From Lentilactobacillus parabuchneri DSM 5707 = NBRC 107865 (GTDB lineage Bacteria > Bacillota > Bacilli > Lactobacillales > Lactobacillaceae): a stretch of 64,000 nucleotides of DNA. The position numbers and the translations under genes were made by a program. Below, piece by piece: positions 16,344-28,198 of the stretch (the stretch's first letter is position 1; each line of letters opens with the position of its first letter). Where the stretch lies: the NCBI RefSeq assembly GCF_001435315.1, contig NZ_AZGK01000009.1, positions 1 through 64,000 of the forward strand, given 5' to 3'. Under the pieces are notes generated by a model. That model saw only the letters and a program-made list of their open reading frames with translations, was not told the DNA's origin and did not search any database.

Positions 16344-18653
16344 TTACTTTTGAATCTTTTTTTCAATTTTAATTTTGCTGTTGCTTAATGTGCTATTGGC
16401 AATAATTGGTGTGACGTCACCCAGACTGATCAAAGTGAGGTGATGCATCGCTCGTGTAATGATCGTGTATAAAGTTCCCAGTAGGTTTTCATCCGGGTAG
16501 TTTTTCTCGGAAGTGTCCCAAGCGATGACCGAATCAAATTCCAATCCCTTGGCCAAATAGATCGGCAAGACCAATAAGCCACTTGGAAGTGTCCTGTCAG
16601 CATCTTTTAGCAGGGTCACGTCACCTTTGGCGTGCAGCTGCTTATATACCTGCTCTGCCTCAGTCATGTTCTTGGTCAAGACAGCAACCGTCTGATAGTG
16701 TTTTCGCTGTTTGGTAATGACCCGTTCCAATTGTTTAATGCCATCGGTAAAGTCCGTAGCCAGGATCAGTTCAGGGATGTCTCCGGGACGGTTAAATGCC
16801 TGAATATCGTCGCCGTTTGGCAGGATGGATTTGGCAAAATCTGTAATTGGCAAAGTCGATCGATAGGACCGCATCAAGCTGATCAAGCGTGAACGGCGGA
16901 CGTGAAAGGCCGAATTTAACTTGTTTAAAATTTCTTCGGGCTGTTCAACATCCTTAAATAAGGCTTGTTCACTATCACCCAGCAGGGTCCACTTGGTTTG
17001 AGGAAATGCGTATCGCAGATATTTCAGCTGAGCGACGGAATAATCCTGCATTTCATCGACAAATAAATACTTCATGGTGTTATTTTGGCCGCTGTTACAC
17101 ATGTAATCGCGCATGTAAAGCAGTGGAGCACAATCATCGAGCTTGATTGAATGAAACTCAATTGACTGGCTAAATTCGTCGATGGTTTGCTGCCACTGGG
17201 GTTGTTTAATATTTTGCGGTAAGTCGACCGTTTTTAAGAAATCGGCGTACTGCAGGTAGGCATCAAAGAAGTTGTCGTTAAAGATGGCGTCGTAGACAAC
17301 GCGCAGGCGGCTTGCAACAATTTTTCTGGCGATATAAAAGCGTTCATCGTCTTCATTTTGGAATTCACCAAGCGCTTTTCCGGACAGCAGGTCATGATAC
17401 TTTTCGTTACTTAACTGGTCGATTTCGTCGTTGACCCAAGTCGCTTTTGTTTCATCGTCAATTCGGCGTTTTAATTGCTTAATTAAGGCGTTTTTAGTCT
17501 GCAGGAAGCGGTCGTAAATCTTGGCTGCTTTCGGGAAACTATCAAAGATCCGACTGATTTCTTTTTTGGTGAAGAAAGGCGTGTCGTTAAAGATAATGTC
17601 ACTGAAGAAAATTTGCGACGAAGAGAGGTTGTCACAATATTCCTGCAGTTCATCCATAAACTTGGCGGATTCCTTGAAAGCACGCACATAGCGCTGTTGC
17701 TCCGTCAAGGTGCCATCAGTTTCGTAACGCTCAAACAAACTTTGGACATTTAATCCCTTCAAGCGGTTGTCGATAAATTCATCGAACGTCACTTGCCGCA
17801 TGTTACGCTCACCTAAACTTGGCAGGACTTCGGAGATATAGTGACTGAAAAGCTTATTGGGTGAAAATAAAATGATTTGGTCGGCTTCCAGCGTATCTCG
17901 GCTGTGATAAAGTAAAAAGGCAATTCGCTGTAAAATCGCCGACGTTTTACCGGAACCGGCAACTCCTTGGACCACCAATAAGTTACTGGTGGTATCTCGA
18001 ATGATGTCATTTTGTTCGTGTTGAATGGTGGCCACAATATTTTGCATATATTGATCGGTCTGTTCACCCAGCGCGCTTTGGAGCATTTCATCACCAACAG
18101 TCTCGTTGGTGTCAAACATGTTTCGTATTTGGCCATCGACAATTTGGAACTGACGTTTTTTCTTGAGCGTTGTTTTTTGTTCACCGATTGGGGTTTGGTA
18201 ACTAACCTCGCCAAGAGTGCCATTGTAGTAAACACTGGAAATTGGCGCCCGCCAATCATAAACTAAAAATTCACCGTCTTCATTTTCAAATGACGCGATC
18301 CCGATATATAACTTTTCGGGTTCGGTATCCCCTTGGTCTTGAATATCAATTCGACCGAAGTAAGGGGACTTTTTTAAATCTTTCAGTGTCGAAAGTTGGT
18401 TCTTCAAAATACTTTCGTTTTCGGTTAGTCGGGAAACCAACCCCCGTTGCTGCTGGAGTTCGGCACTCGTTTCAATTCGATCATCAACTTCAAAATAGTT
18501 GACTGACGTGTTGTCTGAATAGGTTTGTTGAACCTTTTTGGTTTCTGCGTGGGCCCGGTTAAGCTCTTCGTCAGTGCTGATGATCTTTTTGTCAATCCGC
18601 TTGACGACTTGGTCGACCCGCATCTGTTCTGTTTTCTTTTCGTTGTTTTCCAA
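16344..18653 (-). CDS. helD: HelD-like UvrD/Rep-family helicase
   Basis: The superfamily 1 protein of about 769 residues has an N-terminal coiled-coil region (about 1-110), Walker A (VQGVAGSGKTS), Walker B (LFVDEMQDYS) and a C-terminal motif VI region (TIITRAMHHL). The YDWRAPISSVYY block before Walker A is typical of HelD, the RNA-polymerase-binding ATPase that helps release stalled polymerase. The SD ggagga lies 6-7 bases before a TTG at 18653, which is preferred over the upstream ATG at 18683 that precedes that SD. It is monocistronic. Confidence 0.85.
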   Translation of the reverse strand: MENNEKKTEQMRVDQVVKRIDKKIISTDEELNRAHAETKKVQQTYSDNTSVNYFEVDDRIETSAELQQQRGLVSRLTENESILKNQLSTLKDLKKSPYFGRIDIQDQGDTEPEKLYIGIASFENEDGEFLVYDWRAPISSVYYNGTLGEVSYQTPIGEQKTTLKKKRQFQIVDGQIRNMFDTNETVGDEMLQSALGEQTDQYMQNIVATIQHEQNDIIRDTTSNLLVVQGVAGSGKTSAILQRIAFLLYHSRDTLEADQIILFSPNKLFSHYISEVLPSLGERNMRQVTFDEFIDNRLKGLNVQSLFERYETDGTLTEQQRYVRAFKESAKFMDELQEYCDNLSSSQIFFSDIIFNDTPFFTKKEISRIFDSFPKAAKIYDRFLQTKNALIKQLKRRIDDETKATWVNDEIDQLSNEKYHDLLSGKALGEFQNEDDERFYIARKIVASRLRVVYDAIFNDNFFDAYLQYADFLKTVDLPQNIKQPQWQQTIDEFSQSIEFHSIKLDDCAPLLYMRDYMCNSGQNNTMKYLFVDEMQDYSVAQLKYLRYAFPQTKWTLLGDSEQALFKDVEQPEEILNKLNSAFHVRRSRLISLMRSYRSTLPITDFAKSILPNGDDIQAFNRPGDIPELILATDFTDGIKQLERVITKQRKHYQTVAVLTKNMTEAEQVYKQLHAKGDVTLLKDADRTLPSGLLVLPIYLAKGLEFDSVIAWDTSEKNYPDENLLGTLYTIITRAMHHLTLISLGDVTPIIANSTLSNSKIKIEKKIQK

Positions 18654-18833
18654 AAGGGTTCCTCCATTCGGATTCCGGTTCATCGCTCAATTAAGAATGC
18701 TTCGACAATTTTAGTTGGATTGAGGGCCGTTGTCAATTCATCAGTCGGTTTGTTTTTCACCAAACGACTTTTCTTTTTTTGCGTCTGTTTGGAGCGTATA
18801 CTTTTTCATGTAAGAAACGAAAGGGATGGACTT

Positions 18834-19778
18834 ATGAAAATTTTAAATCTGTTTGAACTGAGTGCTCAAAACCGTGCCAAATTGGCTGCTTTAGGCGATG
18901 TTGAAGTCATTGACGGCGACAAATTAGGCGGTAACGCCAAAAACATCGACGTCATCTACGGCTGGGGCAAGCCTGCCGAATCTGTTCTGGCACAATCCAA
19001 CAAGCTCAAGTTTGTTCAGTCCAACTCTGCTGGTGTGGATTATTTGCCGTTGGCTGAATTTAAGGCAAAACAGATTTCACTTGCAAACGTGAGTGGCATT
19101 CATGCTGAGCCGATCAGTGAAATGGTGCTTGCCTACATCCTATCATTTGCCCGTGGCATCGAGGCCAGTCATGCTGCTCGCCGTGAACATAATTGGATTG
19201 GCGATCAAATTCGCAACCAGATCTACACATTGACGAATCGCACGGTTGTCATTTTTGGGACTGGACATATTGGCCAGGGGATTGCTGAAAAGCTCAAAGC
19301 CTTCGGGGTCACGACGATCGGCGTTAGTCGCCATGGCCGTCCCGCTGCTCATTTTGACCGGGTTGTGACTGACAAATCCGGTACAGTTGAAGCCGCCAAG
19401 GCGGACTTTGTGGTCAACATTATGCCGTTGACCGCTGAGACCCGGCACTTCTTTAATCCGGCATTCTTTGACCAGATGGAAAATCAGCCGGTCTTTATTA
19501 ACGTCGGTCGTGGTCCCTCGGTGGATACCAAGGCGCTGATTGACGCACTGGATACCCATCAACTGGCTGGTGCCGCATTGGACGTCTTTGAAAATGAGCC
19601 GCTTGAGGCAACGTCGCCGTTATGGGAGATGGATAATGTCATCATCACGCCACATATTTCCGGAGGTTTTCGTGAATATGGGCAGGCAGCCTTTAACATT
19701 TTCTACAAGAACCTGACCACGTTCATTCAGACTGGTACTATTGCCATCAATCAGGTTAATTTATCAGCCGGATATTAA
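18834..19778 (+). CDS. D-2-hydroxyacid dehydrogenase family protein
   Basis: The NAD-dependent enzyme has 314 residues. It has the Rossmann motif GTGHIGQG (near residue 140), the signature NVGRGPSVDTKAL with the catalytic Arg, LDVFENEPL with the Glu, and ITPHISGG with the catalytic His. The family reduces 2-keto acids to D-2-hydroxy acids or oxidises 3-phosphoglycerate-like substrates. The short N-terminal domain and lone context do not identify the substrate. The ATG at 18834 follows gaaagggatgg. Confidence 0.85.
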   Translation: MKILNLFELSAQNRAKLAALGDVEVIDGDKLGGNAKNIDVIYGWGKPAESVLAQSNKLKFVQSNSAGVDYLPLAEFKAKQISLANVSGIHAEPISEMVLAYILSFARGIEASHAARREHNWIGDQIRNQIYTLTNRTVVIFGTGHIGQGIAEKLKAFGVTTIGVSRHGRPAAHFDRVVTDKSGTVEAAKADFVVNIMPLTAETRHFFNPAFFDQMENQPVFINVGRGPSVDTKALIDALDTHQLAGAALDVFENEPLEATSPLWEMDNVIITPHISGGFREYGQAAFNIFYKNLTTFIQTGTIAINQVNLSAGY

Positions 19779-19857
19779 CGAACAAACTTCTTTAAATTCC
19801 GATTAAACGGGGTTTACTTTTAAGTGGTTTATCAGTAAAATTAAATTGTTATTAAAA

Positions 19858-20036
19858 AGTGAGTAGAATCGTCAGTAACAGAGAGGTCGATTAGCTGAAA
19901 ACGGCCACGACGAGACGAATTGGATTTATTAAAAGGGTGACGCCCATATCGTCTAGAGCGGTGGCTAAATAGTAGTCGCAATTTAGGTGGTACCACGTAT
20001 AAGCGTCCTATTGTTAAAGCAATAGGGCGTTTTTTG
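19858..20036 (+). promoter_or_regulatory. Tryptophan T-box riboswitch upstream of trpS
   Basis: The leader contains the T-box motif aggtggtaccacg (19985-19997), which binds the tRNA acceptor end, and a terminator gcgtcctattg / caatagggcgttttttt-like (20003-20035). A TGG triplet at 19921-19923 sits where the specifier codon is expected, matching tRNA-Trp and the trpS gene downstream. Uncharged tRNA-Trp would stabilise the antiterminator and switch on trpS. The exact 5' end is estimated. Confidence 0.9.
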
Positions 20037-20050
20037 AAAGGATGGATATG

Positions 20051-21067
20051 ATGACAAAGAAGATTATTTTGACAGGTGACAGACCAACCGGCAAGCTGCA
20101 TATCGGCCATTACGTTGGTTCATTAAAAAACCGGGTGGCATTACAAAACTCCGGTGACTACGAAACATTTATCATGATTGCCGACATGCAGGCACTGACT
20201 GATAATGCCCGTGATCCCGAAAAAATTCGCCACAGCCTGATTCAAGTTGCTTTGGATTACTTGGCTGTTGGCATTGATCCCGAAAAGTCGACCATTTTGG
20301 TGCAGTCGCAGATTCCGGCGCTGCCAGAATTAACCCAGCACTATTCGAATTTGGTGACAGTTTCCCGGTTGAACCGTAATCCAACCGTTAAGAACGAAAT
20401 TAAGCAAAAAGCCTTTGGCCAAAGCGTTCCAGTTGGTTTTGCGATGTATCCGATCAGCCAAGCTGCTGATATCACCGCCTTTAAAGCAACAACCGTTCCG
20501 GTGGGGGATGACCAGGAACCAATGCTGGAACAGACCCGAGAAATCGTGCGGACATTTAATTCCGTGTATCACGATGATATTTTGGTTGAACCCGAAGGCT
20601 ATTTCCCACCAAAGGGAATGGGAAGAATTCCTGGACTTGATGGGAACGCCAAGATGAGCAAATCGCTGGGCAATGCTATTTATCTGTCAGACGACGAAGA
20701 CACGATTCAAAAGAAAGTCATGTCGATGTATACGGACCCCAACCATATTCACGTCGAAGATCCTGGGCAAGTCGAGGGCAACACTGTCTTCACTTATTTG
20801 GACATTTTTGATCCGGATAAGCAGAAGGTCCAAGAACTAAAGGAACAATACGGTCACGGTGGTTTGGGCGACGTCAAGATTAAACGTTACTTAAACGACG
20901 TCCTTCAAGCTGAATTAAAGCCGATTCGGGAACGTCGCAACCAATACGCTGAAGACGAACAGGGAGTTTACGACATTCTTAAAAAGGGCAGTGAATCGGC
21001 TAATAAAGTGGCTAATCAAACTCTTAAAGAAGTTCGGGACGCCATTGGCATTAACTATTTTGACTAA
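20051..21067 (+). CDS. trpS: Tryptophanyl-tRNA synthetase
   Basis: This class I synthetase has about 338 residues, with [17 protein letters not shown] (HIGH motif) and KMSKS ([11 protein letters not shown]). It charges tRNA-Trp. Three in-frame ATGs lie near the start (20042, 20048, 20051). The SD gaaagg ends at 20041, so 20051 or 20048 is more likely than 20042. It is controlled by the T-box leader. Confidence 0.95.
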   Translation: MTKKIILTGDRPTGKLHIGHYVGSLKNRVALQNSGDYETFIMIADMQALTDNARDPEKIRHSLIQVALDYLAVGIDPEKSTILVQSQIPALPELTQHYSNLVTVSRLNRNPTVKNEIKQKAFGQSVPVGFAMYPISQAADITAFKATTVPVGDDQEPMLEQTREIVRTFNSVYHDDILVEPEGYFPPKGMGRIPGLDGNAKMSKSLGNAIYLSDDEDTIQKKVMSMYTDPNHIHVEDPGQVEGNTVFTYLDIFDPDKQKVQELKEQYGHGGLGDVKIKRYLNDVLQAELKPIRERRNQYAEDEQGVYDILKKGSESANKVANQTLKEVRDAIGINYFD

Positions 21068-21090
21068 TATGTCCAGAAAGGGTGGCAGGG

Positions 21091-22023
21091 ATGGAAAACC
21101 TTGTAATTTTGGATATTGGTTCCAATTCAGTCAGAATGGCAATCAATCAGATTTCAGCAGACGGATCTTACCGCGAGATTAAACGGATTAAAAGTGACAG
21201 TCGGTTGTCTGAAGGGATGGGGCGCGGCAAGATTTTACAGCCCGCCGCCATGGAACGGACCATTGAATCATTAGCTGACTTTAAGCAGATTTATTCCCAG
21301 TATCAGGACAAACGGGTGATTGGGATTGCGACTGCAGCTGTTCGGCAGGCTAAAAATCAAGCTCAATTTCTGCAGGCCGTTAAAAGCAGAATTGGAATTT
21401 CCCTGAAAGTGCTGACCGGAAGCCAAGAAGCCTATTACGATTATCTGGGCGTTATCAATCGTTTGGGAATCAAAAATTGTCTCATTTTAGATATTGGCGG
21501 TGCCAGTTGTGAACTCATTCGGGTGAGCAATGGCGAAAGTGCCAATTTGACCAGTATTCCAATTGGGGCGGTTAATATTACCGAGCGCTACCATTTGAAC
21601 GACAATATCACTGGAGCCAATTTATTTAACGCGCAATTTAACATTCGTAAAATTTATTCAAAGATTGACTGGTTGGCCCGGGCTACTCATCAGCCCCTTG
21701 TCCTGCTTGGGGGTGCGAACCGAACCTTGGCAAGAATTAACCGGCGCCGTCAAAACATGGTCCGAATTGATGCCATCCACGGCTATCATTTGACCGCTGA
21801 ACAAGTGAATCGGACTTATTTGAATTTGCTCAAGGGAAACGTCAACCGACGTCGCAAGATTCAAGGACTTGAACACGATCGTGCCGACATCATCGTCGGC
21901 GGCCTTCTGCCACTGATTGTGTTGATGGATAAAATTGAAGCAAAAAAGGTGCTGTTTTCAGAGAGCGGGGTTCGTGAAGGCATCATTACCGAATATATCC
22001 AAAAAGAATATGGGACATCATAA
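21091..22023 (+). CDS. ppx: Ppx/GppA family phosphatase (exopolyphosphatase-like)
   Basis: The 310-residue protein has the ASKHA fold motifs VILDIGSNSVRMAI at the N-terminus and LILDIGGASCELI near residue 135. Such enzymes hydrolyse polyphosphate or (p)ppGpp. It is about the length of the short, N-terminal-domain-only form, so the exact substrate is open. The ATG at 21091 follows aaaggg. The gene starts 24 bases after trpS and ends in a small hairpin terminator. Confidence 0.8.
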   Translation: MENLVILDIGSNSVRMAINQISADGSYREIKRIKSDSRLSEGMGRGKILQPAAMERTIESLADFKQIYSQYQDKRVIGIATAAVRQAKNQAQFLQAVKSRIGISLKVLTGSQEAYYDYLGVINRLGIKNCLILDIGGASCELIRVSNGESANLTSIPIGAVNITERYHLNDNITGANLFNAQFNIRKIYSKIDWLARATHQPLVLLGGANRTLARINRRRQNMVRIDAIHGYHLTAEQVNRTYLNLLKGNVNRRRKIQGLEHDRADIIVGGLLPLIVLMDKIEAKKVLFSESGVREGIITEYIQKEYGTS

Positions 22024-22024
22024 A

Positions 22025-22050
22025 GGCTGGCAGATAACCAGCTTTTTGTG
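22025..22050 (+). terminator. Short terminator after ppx
   Basis: GCTGG / CCAGC stem with a 7-base loop followed by TTTTT. It is weak, so readthrough into mvaA is possible. Confidence 0.5.
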
Positions 22051-22073
22051 CATTCAAAACCGATGGTGATAAT

Positions 22074-23324
22074 ATGGACAGTAAGTGGAACCACTTTTAT
22101 AAGAAACCATTCCAGAAAAGATTAGACTTGATCGCTGAAGAAGCCGGGTTGACACCGGACCAATTGGATTTAATCAAGCAGCAGTTTTCACAGCCGTCCG
22201 GTCAGGTCATTGAAAATTATGTGACCGACTTTGGCCTGCCACAGGGCGTTGCGGTTGGCGTGGTGGTTAACGGCCATTCGCACCTGGTGCCGATGGTGAC
22301 TGAAGAGCCGTCGGTCATCGCAGCGGCCAGTAATGGCAGTCGGCTGTTAGCGGCCGGTGGCGGGATTCAAGCAGAAGTTGCCAGTCAACTGACCGGCGGC
22401 CAAATAATCATCAAAAATGGCGCTTTTTCTCAACTTCGCGCGTTTGTGGCTGACCACCAAGCGGAGATGATCGAAATTGCAAATGACAGCCATCCAAGCA
22501 TTTTAAGCTATGGCGGCGGTGCAAAACGCCTCTCGGTCCGCCAGTTGGATTCAACCTTTACGTCCATCGACTTGATGGTTGATACGGGTGAGGCGATGGG
22601 CGCCAACATGATCAATACGATGTTGGAGGCACTTTCTAACTGGCTCAGAAACCAAATGAACGCCGAAATCACCATGGCGATTTTGACAAATTACGCGGAT
22701 GAAGCAGTGGTCCATGTTTCGGGTAAAGTGCCACTTGCACAGTTAGCAACCCAATCGATGAGCGGACAAGTGGTCGGCCAGCGGATCGTTGATGCCAGCC
22801 AAGTGGCTCAACTGGACTTCCGACGCGCGGCGACTCACAATAAGGGAATTATGAACGGTGTCGATGCCGCGACAATTGCCTTTGGTAACGATTGGCGGGC
22901 GGTTGAAAGTGCGGTCCATTCATATGCTGCGCGGACAGGGGCGTATAAGGGCCTCAGCACGTGGCAGATGAGCGATAAAGACTTGATTGGACAAATGGAC
23001 CTGCCAGTTCCAATCGGCTTTGTAGGCGGCGCTAACAAGGTTTTACCGCTGGTGGCGATCAATAAGCAAATTGCAGCGATTCATAACACCCAAGAAGAAA
23101 TGGCGTTGATTGCCGCGGTGGGGCTGGCCCAAAACTTGGCGGCTCTAAAAGCGTTGGTAACAGAGGGAATTCAAAAAGGTCACATGAACCTGCAGTTAAA
23201 ATCTTTAGCTTTATCAAATGGGGCCCAGGATTTTGAATTGCCGCAAGTGATTAATCAGCTAAGACAACTCAAGAACCCCGATTCTCGGGCAGTTAAACAA
23301 ATTTTAAAGACGATACGCAGATAG
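22074..23324 (+). CDS. mvaA: Hydroxymethylglutaryl-CoA reductase (class II)
   Basis: The 416-residue enzyme has the class II motifs ENYVTDFGLPQG, TEEPSVIAAASNG (catalytic Glu), GEAMGANM, FVGGANKVLP (catalytic Lys), GVDAATIAFGND (Asp) and the C-terminal KGHMNL (catalytic His). It reduces HMG-CoA to mevalonate, the committed step of isoprenoid synthesis in lactic acid bacteria. It would supply precursors for undecaprenol and for the polyprenyl synthase at 13720-14697. A short gap (9 bases) separates it from the next gene, so they probably share a transcript. Confidence 0.93.
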   Translation: MDSKWNHFYKKPFQKRLDLIAEEAGLTPDQLDLIKQQFSQPSGQVIENYVTDFGLPQGVAVGVVVNGHSHLVPMVTEEPSVIAAASNGSRLLAAGGGIQAEVASQLTGGQIIIKNGAFSQLRAFVADHQAEMIEIANDSHPSILSYGGGAKRLSVRQLDSTFTSIDLMVDTGEAMGANMINTMLEALSNWLRNQMNAEITMAILTNYADEAVVHVSGKVPLAQLATQSMSGQVVGQRIVDASQVAQLDFRRAATHNKGIMNGVDAATIAFGNDWRAVESAVHSYAARTGAYKGLSTWQMSDKDLIGQMDLPVPIGFVGGANKVLPLVAINKQIAAIHNTQEEMALIAAVGLAQNLAALKALVTEGIQKGHMNLQLKSLALSNGAQDFELPQVINQLRQLKNPDSRAVKQILKTIRR

Positions 23325-23333
23325 GAGAACAAC

Positions 23334-24305
23334 ATGGATAACAACATTGATATCGAGCTTAACAAGGACGTCCACGGCTTAATTGACGCGGTCAATAACT
23401 TTTTCCCCGGAAACATTGCGGTGACCTTTATCGGCAAGCTGCAATCCGGATATGTCCGTCACGATCAAGCTCAAACAGTCCAGGATGGAAAGAATATTAT
23501 TGTCCAAATTGCTGATTTGAGTGCACCGAACTACACGGCTTCTCATGAGCTGCTTCATTTATTGATGGTGCTGCGGGGCTTTCCACAGGTCTTTTATTCA
23601 CTCACAACCGGTGATGACAATTTAGATGAACAGCTCAAAATGATGGGGACCGAACTCTACGATATTGTCTCGCATTTTGTGGTCGTATCCGAACAGCGCA
23701 AGCACCACTTGATCAATCAGGAAATTGAGGACATGTACCTCAAAGGTGTATACGCAACCATCAAGCCTGAACCGGATCCGTTAGACGATCAAATGATGTT
23801 AAGATTGACAACTCTGCTTGACGCACTCGTCTTTTATGGCGACGGTGTCGATCAAGTTGCCGACAAATTTGCCAAGGACTTTCCGGTTTCATTTGCCGCC
23901 GCTCAAAAGCTGTACCAGGTGATTTCTGAAAAGCCAACGGATTCTCCTTTCAGCTTGCGCAGAAATGTTGTCAAACTCTTCAAGGCCTTTGATGAGCAGC
24001 TCAAGGACTGGGAATTGCCGGCGCTTCACAACACAGAGTTCACCACGGTGACAAGTGTCTTATCGGAACGTCAGTTGGGGCTTAAAGTCAAGCAATTATT
24101 TGAAATTTACCACTCGGATCTTGTTGAAGTTAAAAGCAATACCAAAGGATACGTTGGCTTTAACCGGGTTGATGACCAGAATTCGTTTGTTTTGGCGAAT
24201 CCAAAGGGGAATCAAGACGATCCTGAATTTTTCAAAAAGGTTTATGATCAAACGGTTCGCGAGTTGTTTGAAGACTTGAAAATGCCATATATTATCCGAA
24301 AATAG
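23334..24305 (+). CDS. Conserved protein resembling lactobacillar 'IpaB/EvcA family' proteins, with an HExxH motif
   Basis: The 323-residue soluble protein has no signal peptide or membrane segment. Residues 71-75 read HELLH in a hydrophobic helix (TASHELLHLLMVLRG), the zinc-binding active-site motif of many metallopeptidases. A further TELYDIVSH block at about 106-114 could give a third ligand. The IpaB/EvcA name is inherited annotation and says little about function. The C-terminal half is mixed and unrecognised. It follows mvaA by 9 bases and precedes the sirtuin by 17, so it sits in a probable operon. A protease role is inferred only from the motif. Confidence 0.6.
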   Translation: MDNNIDIELNKDVHGLIDAVNNFFPGNIAVTFIGKLQSGYVRHDQAQTVQDGKNIIVQIADLSAPNYTASHELLHLLMVLRGFPQVFYSLTTGDDNLDEQLKMMGTELYDIVSHFVVVSEQRKHHLINQEIEDMYLKGVYATIKPEPDPLDDQMMLRLTTLLDALVFYGDGVDQVADKFAKDFPVSFAAAQKLYQVISEKPTDSPFSLRRNVVKLFKAFDEQLKDWELPALHNTEFTTVTSVLSERQLGLKVKQLFEIYHSDLVEVKSNTKGYVGFNRVDDQNSFVLANPKGNQDDPEFFKKVYDQTVRELFEDLKMPYIIRK

Positions 24306-24322
24306 TTCATGAAAGGAGACAG

Positions 24323-25042
24323 ATGATGATTGATCCTAAGATTCAAGCTGAATTTGATCAGGCAAACAACATTGTGTTTTTAACCGGGGCCGGGGTGTCA
24401 ACGGCATCTGGGATTCCTGATTATCGTTCCAAAAATGGCCTGTACACAAATGACCAGTCGGATAAACCGGCCGAGTATTATTTGAGTTCGGACTGTTTGC
24501 GTGACGAGCCAGAAGTTTTTTGGCAATATGAAAAATCAAATATGTATTATCCGGACGCCAAACCAAACGTTATTCACGAAAAACAAGCGGCATTTACCCA
24601 TCAAAAGGATGCGGTTGTTGTCACGCAAAATATTGACAGTTTGTATCGAAAGGCCGGGACTCAAAATCTAATTGAATTTCACGGCAACTTATACACGGTC
24701 TATTGTCAAAAATGCGGCAAGAAGGTCGACTACAAGGATTACCTGAAGAGCATGTATCACGAAAACTGCGGCGGAATTTTGCGTCCTGACATCGTCTTAT
24801 ACGGTGAAGGGTTGGATCCGGACGCAATCTCTAAGAGTGTTGAGGCAGTATCAAGGGCTGACCTGCTCGTTATCGTTGGGACGTCAATGCGGGTCTACCC
24901 ATTTGCCGGCCTGATCGATTATCGTTCAGCGAACGCAAAGGTTTTAGCCGTAAACGAAGAACAATTGACCTTTAATTTTCCATTTACAATGATCAAAGAA
25001 AATGCGGTCGACTTTTTCAAGGATCTGCAGGTTCATGCTTAA
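24323..25042 (+). CDS. SIR2-family NAD-dependent protein deacylase
   Basis: The 239-residue sirtuin has GAGVSTASGIPDYR, TQNID and the catalytic His (IEFHGNLY). The zinc module has CQKC, but the second pair reads HENC before GGILRPDIV, so one Cys ligand is replaced by His. It would remove acyl groups from lysines using NAD. The SD aaaggaga precedes the ATG; a second ATG one codon later is possible. It lies in line with the HExxH protein and the DUF72 gene. Confidence 0.88.
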   Translation: MMIDPKIQAEFDQANNIVFLTGAGVSTASGIPDYRSKNGLYTNDQSDKPAEYYLSSDCLRDEPEVFWQYEKSNMYYPDAKPNVIHEKQAAFTHQKDAVVVTQNIDSLYRKAGTQNLIEFHGNLYTVYCQKCGKKVDYKDYLKSMYHENCGGILRPDIVLYGEGLDPDAISKSVEAVSRADLLVIVGTSMRVYPFAGLIDYRSANAKVLAVNEEQLTFNFPFTMIKENAVDFFKDLQVHA

Positions 25043-25060
25043 AACGAGGAGGCGGGATGA

Positions 25061-25909
25061 TTGATTACAATTGGACTCACAACGTTTTCCGATCATCCGG
25101 CTTTAATTGATGGCGCAAAACGCAAAGTCAGACTCACAGAATATAGTGCTCACTTTCCGGTGGTGGAATTGGATACGCCGTTTTATGCAATTCCCAAGTC
25201 AACGGTGATCGAAAATTGGTTGCATCAGGTTCCGAAGAATTTTCAGTTCATTTTGAAAGCCAACCGAGTGATGACGATGCATGATCAGGGTAGTTCAGAG
25301 CCGGTGGGCAACGAAGAGCGGCTGGTTGTCTTTAACGACTACAAACGCGCGATTGCCCCGCTAATGGCAACTCACCAGTTAAAGGCGGTCTTATTTCAGT
25401 TTCCGCCATACTTTGCCAGAAGCGTCGCGACCATTGAATATCTCCGCCGCATCAGTCTGTTAATGCAAGGGTATCCAATCGCCGTGGAATTTCGCAATTC
25501 AACTTGGTATGGGGATGAGATTACCAGGGATGTTGCCGGCTATTTAAAAGAACTGGGAATCACACTGGTGGCGGTGGACGAGCCGCACACCACCAATCGC
25601 GGCGTGCCATTTGAGCCTGTCGTGACCAGTTCAAAATTGGCATTGCTGAGACTTCACGGGCGAAACGTTTCGGGATGGACCGATCAATCCAGTGAGTGGC
25701 GAAGCAGGCGAACGTTATATCGGTATTCCGAAGCCGAACTTAGCGAATTTAAGCAAACGGTTCAAACGCTCAACGACCAGGTAGATGAAGTTTGCGTTAT
25801 TTTCAACAATAATTCCGGCGGTGACGCGGCAGATAATGCCCTGCAGCTCAAGGAGATGCTCGGATTAACCTTTGGTGGGCTCGGGCCGCTTCAGATGAAT
25901 TTGTTTTAA
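25061..25909 (+). CDS. DUF72 domain-containing protein
   Basis: The 282-residue protein matches the DUF72 (YecE-like) TIM-barrel family: an N-terminal IGLTTFSDHP strand, VELDTPFYAIP, FILKANRVMT and AVEFRNSTWY blocks. The biochemical role of the family is unknown to me. The start is a TTG at 25061 behind gaggaggcggg; a nearby ATG (25057) is in another frame. It is probably co-transcribed with the sirtuin gene. Confidence 0.8.
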   Translation: MITIGLTTFSDHPALIDGAKRKVRLTEYSAHFPVVELDTPFYAIPKSTVIENWLHQVPKNFQFILKANRVMTMHDQGSSEPVGNEERLVVFNDYKRAIAPLMATHQLKAVLFQFPPYFARSVATIEYLRRISLLMQGYPIAVEFRNSTWYGDEITRDVAGYLKELGITLVAVDEPHTTNRGVPFEPVVTSSKLALLRLHGRNVSGWTDQSSEWRSRRTLYRYSEAELSEFKQTVQTLNDQVDEVCVIFNNNSGGDAADNALQLKEMLGLTFGGLGPLQMNLF

Positions 25910-26042
25910 CCGTTAATGGTGTGATCAATAGACTGCTCGTTCAGTGAGGTCGTTATTACTATGCAAAGTTTGGCGACGTGCAAATCTCATCGCCATTCTA
26001 AAAAATATTTGCTATACTTGATTGTATTAAATTAAAGATTAA

Positions 26043-28094
<2,052 letters not shown>

Positions 28095-28130
28095 ATCAAG
28101 TAGTTGTGGCAAGCTAATCGGAGTGAAAAC

Positions 28131-28178
28131 TAGGGATTGGAAACAAGACGCAAGTTTTGTCACAATCCCTATTTTTAT
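28131..28178 (+). terminator. Terminator after metG
   Basis: Outer stem tagggattg / caatcccta and inner stem ACAAGAC-GCAA-GTTTTGT, then TTTTT. It has the same two-storey design as 13650-13706. Confidence 0.8.
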
Positions 28179-28198
28179 CGATGAACATGGAGTAAGAA

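Noticed and set aside
23544-23558. HELLH taken as proof of a protease
   Set aside because: The motif alone is short and can occur by chance; reported as a finding, not used as the gene's name.
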